DNA from: a virus | IMG/VR virus record: IMGVR_UViG_3300035698_004889 | Coordinates: 1-20,773 of that record | DNA length: 20,773 nucleotides | Direction: 5' to 3' (one strand) | Shown: piece after piece, positions 12,763-18,328 of the stretch | Layout: every line of letters starts with the position of its first letter | Numbering within the stretch: the stretch's first letter is position 1 | The notes under the pieces: model-generated | The model's database searches: none | What the model saw: only the letters and a program-made list of their open reading frames with translations | What the model was told of the DNA's origin: nothing | Position numbers and translations under genes: made by a program

Positions 12763-14232
12763 ATGCCAATTCAAACTTTTAGATTATATGATATAGAAGA
12801 ACAAGAGATTGAGGAACAACCTATTCAGGGCCAACCTAAACAGATGCAATCTCAACAGATGCAATCTCAACAGATGCAACCTGATCAGGCTACGCAAGGT
12901 ATGTCCCCACAGGGTGGGTTATCGTCAGATGGTAATGATGCAATAAGAAATTTAATTAAGAAAGTTCAAGATAATAGTTTCTTAGGTACTGCTAAAGAGT
13001 TAGCAATTAGTACTGCACAGAGTATTCCAAATCTAGCAGCAGTTCCAGAAACAATTAGAAAGGTTGTAACTGGTAGTGATGAACCTACGAGTCCGGTTGG
13101 TAAAGGTATAAAAGCATTAGCTACTCCAGCAAACTATATTTCAGAAAAGTTGGAAGGATTGAGAAAAGATAAATATAAAGATCCAGAAGATTATATTTCT
13201 CAAGTAGCTCATACGACGGCTTCAAATTTACCATTTATGCTTATGTCTGGCCCAGCTACAGCAGCTAAACTAGCTACCGATGTATTTGCTAGTGGATTAG
13301 GAATTGGTGCTAAGAAAGCAGGACTTGGCATTCCTGGTGAAATAGTTGGTTTCTTTGCTGGAAATAGATTAGGGCCAAGCGTAATAGGTAAAACAGCAGG
13401 TGCATTAGAAAAAGGTGCTGAATCTCTAGGTAAGGTAGCTCCTCAATTAAAATCATTCACCAATTATTTTAGAGATCAATTAGGAAAACATGGATTTACA
13501 GATTTGGCTAAAGTTGTAAATATGCCTGCTGATAAACGTCAAAGTTGGTTAAATCGTATTTATGAATCAGAGCCTAAGTATGGAGAAAAGATTTCTATTG
13601 ATCATATAAAGGACAAACTTAAGAAGCCGTTTGAAGACTTTTTTAACAGTATCACTAAATCTGGTAGATATGATATAGAAATACTAAAAGATGTAGAAGA
13701 ATCATATAGACAATTTAATGATCCAAAGTTTAATACTGCTAGTAAGTTATTTGAAGCTAAGAAAGATTTTGGTAAACACTTTAAACGAAATCCAAATCAA
13801 TTAGAAAAAGAACTGTTAGGAAAGGTGAACGATTTATATAAAGATGCTTTTAATACTATAGGCAAAGAAGGTGGTAAAGCCGCTCAATGGCATAAATATG
13901 TAGATAGTGTTACTGAACTAAATAAGTTTAAACATTGGAGGAAAGGGCTTGTGGATGCGCTTACAACTAAATCATCTCTTGGAAGAGTTGCTAGTACGTA
14001 TATGGGACATAATCTATTAAGGTATATAGGTGTACCCAATAGTTTATTAGTTGGTTCTGCCGCAGGGTATGTGGGATATAAGGGCGCCCAAGCATTTAAT
14101 CAATTCATAAGAAATCCTGAAGGACAAAAGATTCTTTCAGAGTTAATGGTAGGTGGTGCAAAAAGCAGTCCTTCTATTATTGGAAAATCTCTTAAAGATA
14201 TGAATAGATACACTAAGAATCTGGGTACATAA
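12763..14232 (+). CDS. Putative internal virion/ejection protein, large
   Basis: The frame is open from a GTG at 12748, but ATG 12763 has AAAGGA six bases before it and the GTG lies inside the hairpin element, so 12763 is chosen (489 residues). Residues 1-60 are Gln-rich with tandem QMQSQ units. Residues about 70-230 carry Gly/Ala-rich hydrophobic helices (for example NLPFMLMSGPATAAKLATDV and GEIVGFFAGNRLGP) that could enter a membrane. A charged helical middle (about 240-400) follows, and a final hydrophobic segment with SLLVGSAAGYVGYKGAQAF (about 425-445). A large protein of mixed charged and membrane-active helices, stored in the head, is the pattern of DNA-ejection proteins such as P22 gp16/gp20 or T7 gp15/gp16. 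No lytic transglycosylase motif is seen. The role is inferred. Confidence 0.6.
   Translation: MPIQTFRLYDIEEQEIEEQPIQGQPKQMQSQQMQSQQMQPDQATQGMSPQGGLSSDGNDAIRNLIKKVQDNSFLGTAKELAISTAQSIPNLAAVPETIRKVVTGSDEPTSPVGKGIKALATPANYISEKLEGLRKDKYKDPEDYISQVAHTTASNLPFMLMSGPATAAKLATDVFASGLGIGAKKAGLGIPGEIVGFFAGNRLGPSVIGKTAGALEKGAESLGKVAPQLKSFTNYFRDQLGKHGFTDLAKVVNMPADKRQSWLNRIYESEPKYGEKISIDHIKDKLKKPFEDFFNSITKSGRYDIEILKDVEESYRQFNDPKFNTASKLFEAKKDFGKHFKRNPNQLEKELLGKVNDLYKDAFNTIGKEGGKAAQWHKYVDSVTELNKFKHWRKGLVDALTTKSSLGRVASTYMGHNLLRYIGVPNSLLVGSAAGYVGYKGAQAFNQFIRNPEGQKILSELMVGGAKSSPSIIGKSLKDMNRYTKNLGT
12841..12879 (+). repeat. 15-bp in-frame tandem repeat
   Basis: CAGATGCAATCTCAA at 12841 and 12856, with CAGATGCAA again at 12871, writes QMQSQQMQSQQMQ near the start of the large internal protein. 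Confidence 0.75.
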
Positions 14233-14294
14233 GATCAAGGTTCTGAATCAATTCCAACATTTAGACTATCTAGCATATAATATAAGTTGCGAAC

Positions 14295-14314
14295 CCGAGT
14301 CGGATCCGACTCGG
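14295..14314. repeat. 20-bp perfect palindrome, GC-rich
   Basis: CCGAGTCGGA followed directly by its reverse complement, in an otherwise AT-rich region. It lies 62 bases past the internal-protein stop and 18 bases past the stop of the minus-strand RHH gene. A shared terminator stem for convergent transcripts is possible, but neither side has a T run. A TATAAT at 14276-14281 lies just before it, so an operator is also possible. Confidence 0.75.
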
Positions 14315-14332
14315 CCCGACCTATTAATAATA

Positions 14333-14482
14333 TTACTCAAATTTTTTCTCTTTATCGAGGTATTGCATCAATGCACGGATGATATATTTTCTCATAGATA
14401 TATTTCTAGTAGCCGCTCGCTTTTTTATTTCACATTTAAGATCTAAAGACACGTTTAAGTTGAGTCTAGTCATATTATTCAT
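14333..14482 (-). CDS. Ribbon-helix-helix transcription regulator (49 aa)
   Basis: A minus-strand frame starts with ATG at 14482 (or at 14473, three codons on) and ends with TAA at 14335-14333. The product MNNMTRLNLNVSLDLKCEIK continues KRAATRNISMRKYIIRALMQ and ends YLDKEKKFE. It is a whole ribbon-helix-helix fold: an alternating polar/hydrophobic strand (TRLNLNVS) for DNA contact, helix A (LDLKCEIKKRAATR), a turn (NIS), and helix B (MRKYIIRALMQYLDK). RHH proteins bind DNA as dimers on short repeats, and often repress their own gene. The ribosome site is modest (AGAAAGAA). No toxin partner is next to it. It is the only recognisable transcription factor here and lies between two late operons, opposite to them, with a probable operator at 14505-14534. 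Confidence 0.75.
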   Translation of the reverse strand: MNNMTRLNLNVSLDLKCEIKKRAATRNISMRKYIIRALMQYLDKEKKFE

Positions 14483-14504
14483 AATATTTCTTTCTGTTGA
14501 AAAG

Positions 14505-14534
14505 TATCATAGTTTCATGATTCTATCATAGTAA
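14505..14534 (-). promoter_or_regulatory. Probable promoter and operator of the RHH gene
   Basis: TATCATAGT occurs at 14505-14513 and 14524-14532, a 19-base step (about two helix turns), 23 bases upstream of the RHH start. On the minus strand the same bases give a -10 box TATGAT (14511-14506) and a weak -35 TTACTA (14534-14529) 17 bases apart, so the repeats overlie both boxes. This is the expected layout for self-repression by a tandem-binding RHH protein, and the same protein could affect the divergent fibre gene at 14596. Confidence 0.5.
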
Positions 14535-14595
14535 CTTGTTTATATTCCAGTATTTATTTTACTGCCCTATATGTTTAACCTATAAAAGGATATTA

Positions 14596-16461
14596 ATGGC
14601 AAATTTTAATACAACAAAACGAGTTGCTTATGGTATGACGGAACCATTAGCGCCAATGGCTGTTGAGCCTATTGTTTCTCAACGTGCTCCCAAAGTGTCC
14701 GACCTTTCAGAACTTGGAACAATTTGGATCAATCAAGCTACAGATGATTACTTTATTTTAACAAGCATAACTGCTGGCGATGCGATTTGGACAACAGCTG
14801 CAGCTGCTGGTGCTAGTGTAGCTGCCTTAACCATTACTGGTGGAGCTGGTGATGTATTAATTGTTAATGCTGGTGGTGATACTGATCTTGGTGGTACCCT
14901 CGATGTCGCTGGAAATACAGTGCTTGCTGGTAATTTAACAGTAACTGGTGCTACCATTATTAATGGTGACTTTGATATTTCTTCAGCGTCAGCTCTATCA
15001 TTTAGTAGTACTTCTAACACTGATCCTGCATTATCATTTACGACTAATGGTGGCACGACTGAAACTATGATTCTTACGGTTACTCAGGGTACGGCTGTTG
15101 ATGCGTTAAACCTTGTTGCAACTGCTGGTGGCATTCAAATTGAAACTACTAATTCAACGGCTGATGCATCTGTTAATTTAATTGCTCATGCTGGTGGTGT
15201 TAAATTTGATGCTGTTAAAAATTCTGTATGGAATGTAGTAGGTGCATCAGAAGATTTACAATTGAATGCTACTGGTGGTTCTATTTCAATTGCTGCTACT
15301 GAAGCTGCAGCTGATGCGGTAAATATTGCAACTGCTTCTGGTGGAATTATTGCTACATCTGGTATTGATGCTGCTGATGCAATTTATTTACATGCTAATG
15401 GGGGAACGTCAGAAAAAATTAGACTTCATGCAGATCAAGGTACTGGAGTTGACAGCATAGAGTTAGAGTCAGATGTTGGTGGTATTACATTAACTTCTGG
15501 TCTTGCAACTGATGATGCAATTAATTTATCAGCATCTGCTGGTGGTGTTGACATTGATGGTGCTCTTCAAGTTAATATTGCCTCTGCAGATGCTGCTGCT
15601 GATGCAATTGTACTTAGTGCTTCTGCTGGTGGTATTGATATTACGGCAGCTGGCGGTGCAGCATTTGGAGATATTGATATATCTACTGATGGAACTGTAA
15701 CTGTTACCTCAACTGAAGATGTAGCCGGTGCTGTATCCTTAACAGCTAATGGTGGAACGTCAGAAACTGTCGCTATCTTGGCGTCACAAGGTACTGGAGT
15801 TGGTTCTATTAATTTAAACTCTATTGCTGGTGGTATTACCATTGCAGCTGCTCTTGCTTCTGATGATGCTATTAATTTATCAGCATCTTCTGGTGGTGTA
15901 GATATTGATGGAGCTCTTCAAGTTAATATAGCTTCTTCTGAAAACGCTGAAGATGCTGTATCTATTAATGCTAGTGCTGGTGGTATTGATATTGTAGCAG
16001 CAGGCGGTGCGGCAGAAGATATAGATATATCTAATGGCTTAGGTTCTGTAAATATTGATGCAGGTGAAGCTATAGCAGATGCTATTACTATTGCTGCTTC
16101 AAGTGGTGGAGTAACAGTTACTTCTGGTATTGATGCTGCTGATTCTATCTACTTACATGCTGATGCAGGAACATCTGAAAAAATTAGAATTCATGCAGAT
16201 CAAGGTACTGGTCAAGACAGCCTAGAATTAGAATCAGATGCTGGTGGTATTACATTAAAATCACCTGCAGCTAATGGCATTACGATCGATAATGGCACCC
16301 AATCGCCTCGAATCATGTGCGGAACAGGCTCGCCGAATGGAGCTTTAACAGCGCCTCAGGGTAGTATTTTCCTTAATGTAGCAGGCAGTAGTACAAGTAC
16401 TCGCATGTATGTAAATAGTGATGGTTCTACTGCGTGGGTGGCATTTACTACGGCTTCGTAG
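14596..16461 (+). CDS. Long repeat-rich fibre protein
   Basis: ATG at 14596 has AAGGA ten bases before it; the frame is open further upstream but without a ribosome site. The 621-residue product opens with a base-attachment-like part (KVSDLSELGTIWINQATDDY, about 35-55; 'G-T-hydrophobic-W-hydrophobic' is common at the start of phage fibre modules). Residues about 180-560 are many beta repeats of the type ADAI-x-hydrophobic-x-A-S-A-G-G-hydrophobic-x-hydrophobic, as in a beta-helix. Two larger units recur: SIYLHA...SEKIR-HADQGTG-DS-ELESD-GGITL (from about 15367 and 16132) and INLSAS-GGVDIDGALQVNI (from about 15521 and 15871). The last 45 residues (ALTAPQGSIFLNVAGSSTST and RMYVNSDGSTAWVAF) are a C-terminal cap seen in many phage fibres. 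It is poor in Cys and Trp, as expected for a stable trimeric fibre. Confidence 0.75.
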   Translation: MANFNTTKRVAYGMTEPLAPMAVEPIVSQRAPKVSDLSELGTIWINQATDDYFILTSITAGDAIWTTAAAAGASVAALTITGGAGDVLIVNAGGDTDLGGTLDVAGNTVLAGNLTVTGATIINGDFDISSASALSFSSTSNTDPALSFTTNGGTTETMILTVTQGTAVDALNLVATAGGIQIETTNSTADASVNLIAHAGGVKFDAVKNSVWNVVGASEDLQLNATGGSISIAATEAAADAVNIATASGGIIATSGIDAADAIYLHANGGTSEKIRLHADQGTGVDSIELESDVGGITLTSGLATDDAINLSASAGGVDIDGALQVNIASADAAADAIVLSASAGGIDITAAGGAAFGDIDISTDGTVTVTSTEDVAGAVSLTANGGTSETVAILASQGTGVGSINLNSIAGGITIAAALASDDAINLSASSGGVDIDGALQVNIASSENAEDAVSINASAGGIDIVAAGGAAEDIDISNGLGSVNIDAGEAIADAITIAASSGGVTVTSGIDAADSIYLHADAGTSEKIRIHADQGTGQDSLELESDAGGITLKSPAANGITIDNGTQSPRIMCGTGSPNGALTAPQGSIFLNVAGSSTSTRMYVNSDGSTAWVAFTTAS

Positions 16462-16490
16462 CAGTTAGACTCTTAGACATTATTAAAAAA

Positions 16491-16549
16491 ATGAGTATCC
16501 TTATGAATGATAAAAATAGAACAAATTATAAACTCATAAGGATACTCAT
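16491..16549 (+). promoter_or_regulatory. 16-bp hairpin hiding the ribosome site and start of the HNH gene
   Basis: ATGAGTATCCTTATGA (16491-16506) is the exact reverse complement of 16534-16549, with a 27-base loop. The right arm contains AAGGA (16538-16542) and the first two bases of the ATG (16548). Read-through RNA from the fibre gene would fold and block translation. A TATAAA box in the loop (16527-16532) could start a shorter RNA without the left arm. T4 I-TevI is controlled in just this way. Confidence 0.7.
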
Positions 16550-17372
16550 GTCTAAACCGACAAAGAATTGTATCATGTGTAACAAAGAATATAAAACTTA
16601 TGATATATCTTCTAAGTTTTGCTCGTCAAAATGTTATTTTGAATCAAAAAGGTCCTTTGTAGATTGTGCTCAATGTAATAAAAAAATTATAGTCATTGCA
16701 TCTCGTTCTAGTCATTTCTTATTTTGTTCTAATGCTTGTTATTATGAATCAATGAAGGTAGATAGACTTTATAAAAACTGTATTAAGTGTGGTGTGAAAT
16801 ATGCATTACGAAGAGACCATATTAAAAGATCTAAGTTTTGTAGTAAGTCTTGTCAGTGTTCTTGGATGGGACTTAAAGCTACAAAAAATATTCATGAAAA
16901 ATGGGAACAAGAAACTCCAGAAGAAACTAAACAAAAAATTAAAGAATCATTTGAGCGTTTTTTTGAAAAAGGAGATGGATGCTGGATTTGGACTGGTGGA
17001 AATAGAGGAAAGCTTGGCTATGGAGCTTTTGCATTTAGAATTAGAAAGCCTCTAATTGCTCATAGAGTGAGCTATGAACTTTATAATGGTGAAATTCCTA
17101 AAGGAAAAATCATAATGCACACTTGTGACAATCCGCCTTGCGTGAATCCAACTCATTTAAAAGTCGGTACTCATTTAGAAAACGCAAGAGATAAAATTTT
17201 AAAAGGACGATGTAAAATCAATAAGCTTTCAGTTGAAAATGTAAAAGAAATAAAGAAATTACTTAGAATTGGAGTAAGGAATGATCGAATTGCTCAAGAT
17301 TTTGGAGTGTCTTCAAGTGCAGTGTCTCTTATTAAGTTAGGAAAGACATGGAGCTGGTTAAGCATAGATTAA
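16548..17372 (+). CDS. HNH homing endonuclease with zinc-finger N-terminus
   Basis: ATG at 16548 follows AAGGA; longer in-frame starts lack a ribosome site. The 274-residue protein has three Cys modules of the form C-x2-C...C-x3-C (Cys 8/11/25/29, 40/43/60/64, 78/81/98/102), probably zinc fingers for DNA binding. The nuclease domain (about 145-215) starts GCWIWTG and has the HNH_3-type core AHR...HTCDNPPCVNPTHL with His172, His191, Asn200 and His203; Cys193 and Cys198 are the usual structural pair. A C-terminal helix-turn-helix (about 227-270, VRNDRIAQDFGVSSSAVSLI) gives further sequence recognition. Such enzymes cut phage genomes lacking the gene and spread by repair. It stands free between fibre genes, with no sign of an intron or intein around it. 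Translation is probably limited by the hairpin at 16491-16549. Confidence 0.9.
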   Translation: MSKPTKNCIMCNKEYKTYDISSKFCSSKCYFESKRSFVDCAQCNKKIIVIASRSSHFLFCSNACYYESMKVDRLYKNCIKCGVKYALRRDHIKRSKFCSKSCQCSWMGLKATKNIHEKWEQETPEETKQKIKESFERFFEKGDGCWIWTGGNRGKLGYGAFAFRIRKPLIAHRVSYELYNGEIPKGKIIMHTCDNPPCVNPTHLKVGTHLENARDKILKGRCKINKLSVENVKEIKKLLRIGVRNDRIAQDFGVSSSAVSLIKLGKTWSWLSID

Positions 17373-17396
17373 TTAGAGTGATTATAACCTAAAATT

Positions 17397-17430
17397 TAGT
17401 AGGCTTGCTCATGAGTGGGTAAGCCTATTA
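17397..17430 (+). terminator. Hairpin after the HNH gene, possible terminator
   Basis: TAGTAGGCTTGCTCA (17397-17411) pairs with the stretch up to 17430 in a 15-bp stem with three G-T wobbles and a 4-base loop. It lies 25 bases after the HNH stop and is followed by an AT-rich stretch (TAAAATAAATATTT) rather than a pure T run, so termination would be partial. Confidence 0.5.
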
Positions 17431-17444
17431 TAAAATAAATATTT

Positions 17445-17461
17445 AACACGTATTGTGTGAA
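17445..17461 (+). repeat. Hairpin element, weaker stem, joined to a ribosome site
   Basis: AACACGT-ATT-GTGTGAA keeps the right half and the AA ends, but two stem pairs are G-T wobbles. It runs into AAAGGA (17460-17465), the ribosome site for ATG 17472, with the same join as at 12746-12756 (GTGTGAAAGGA in both). Confidence 0.65.
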
Positions 17462-17471
17462 AGGATTTAGC

Positions 17472-17834
17472 ATGAGTGTATTTGGATCAAGAATGCAATT
17501 TGAGCCAATGAAAGAATTGGCATTTGGATCAATAACTGGATCATATGTAGCAGTAGGGGTAAGTACAGATCCTGCTGTAAGGCAATATATCGTCTCTAAT
17601 TTAACAGATGCAATACTAGGATTTTCGTTTGATGGCGTAACTGATCATTTTGTTATGTTACCAAAGTCTCAATTTGTTTCTGATATTACATCAAATAGCA
17701 GTACATCGGTAACATTATTAATGGCTATTGGAGTTTCTTTGTATGTTAAGCATCGAGGATCTGCTCCAACGACAGAGAGTGTTACATTTAGCACTATATA
17801 TGCTTATACCGCTCCAAGTAGCACAGCAAGTTAA
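17472..17834 (+). CDS. Small structural protein, unknown function
   Basis: The frame opens at a GTG (17457) inside the hairpin element, but ATG 17472 has AAAGGA at a normal distance and is chosen, giving 120 residues. The protein (FEPMKELAFGSITGSYVAVG at about 9-28, later SVTLLMAIGVSLYVKHRGSA) is beta-rich, Ser/Thr/Val-rich and has no membrane helix of normal length. This small type, placed among fibre genes, would fit a head decoration, fibre-base or chaperone protein. No family is recognised. It is 23 bases before the next gene and probably co-transcribed. Confidence 0.6.
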   Translation: MSVFGSRMQFEPMKELAFGSITGSYVAVGVSTDPAVRQYIVSNLTDAILGFSFDGVTDHFVMLPKSQFVSDITSNSSTSVTLLMAIGVSLYVKHRGSAPTTESVTFSTIYAYTAPSSTAS

Positions 17835-17857
17835 TAGAAACATTTTAAGGAGATATT

Positions 17858-18316
17858 ATGTCATCATTTATAAATGCGGGAGATATTGGAATTCTCGCAA
17901 ATCAATTTGTTACTGATAGTGGAACTGTAGTTCCAGCAGCAAACATTGTTAATATTTTAGGTGGAACAAATGTAACCACTTCTGGTGTTGGGAATACTAT
18001 TACTATAACTGCAACTGCAGATACAGATTTAACATATATTTCTACAACTGATGCAACATATACGGTACTTTTAACAGATCAATTTGTGAGTGTTGATGCT
18101 TCTGGTGGAGCAAAACAAGTAAACTTACCAAATACAACAGATACTGGTCGTGTAATTCGTATTAAAGATCAAGGTGGTGATGCCGGTGGTAATAACATTA
18201 CCGTTACTACTCCAGGTGGCGCAGTAACGATTGATGGATCAGTAACATATGTTATGAACATGGGTTTTGAATCCATAGCGGTCATTTACAACGGCACGAA
18301 TTTCGAAATATTTTAA
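17858..18316 (+). CDS. Short fibre-like structural protein
   Basis: ATG at 17858 follows AAGGAG. The 152-residue protein has an Asn/Thr/Gly-rich first half with a G-T-N-V-T-T-S-G-x-G-N-T-I-T-I segment (about 36-50), frequent in phage fibres. The second half (TYTVLLTDQFVSVDASGGAK, then VNLPNTTDTGRVIRIKDQGG and NNITVTTPGGAVTIDGSVTY) is a well-known beta module found at the ends of fibre and appendage proteins of many phages and large viruses, ending with an F-E-I-F strand. It is probably a trimeric tip or a head fibre. The next gene follows after 12 bases. Confidence 0.65.
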   Translation: MSSFINAGDIGILANQFVTDSGTVVPAANIVNILGGTNVTTSGVGNTITITATADTDLTYISTTDATYTVLLTDQFVSVDASGGAKQVNLPNTTDTGRVIRIKDQGGDAGGNNITVTTPGGAVTIDGSVTYVMNMGFESIAVIYNGTNFEIF

Positions 18317-18328
18317 TTAAGGAATATA

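Noticed and set aside
14536-14595. Longer start (20 more residues) for the fibre gene
   Set aside because: The upstream ATG has no ribosome site, and the extra hydrophobic/Cys residues do not suit a fibre; AAGGA stands before 14596.
14748-15056. Minus-strand frames opposite the fibre genes (also 15567-15842 and 19921-20157)
   Set aside because: Antisense shadows of Gly/Ala/Thr-repeat coding; no ribosome sites and no recognisable protein features.
16434-16547. Longer start for the HNH gene
   Set aside because: The extension overlaps the fibre gene end and the masking hairpin and has no ribosome site; the ATG at 16548 follows AAGGA and begins the first zinc-binding module.
16491-17430. Group I intron hosting the HNH gene
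   Set aside because: The HNH gene lies after the complete stop of one fibre gene and before the start of the next; no split gene or intron core was seen.
1-17461. Calling the hairpin family N4-type virion RNA polymerase promoters
   Set aside because: The stem-loop sizes match, but the loop centre is not a steady purine, several copies lie inside genes or on the opposite strand, and no virion polymerase gene is in the window. Kept only as a hypothesis.
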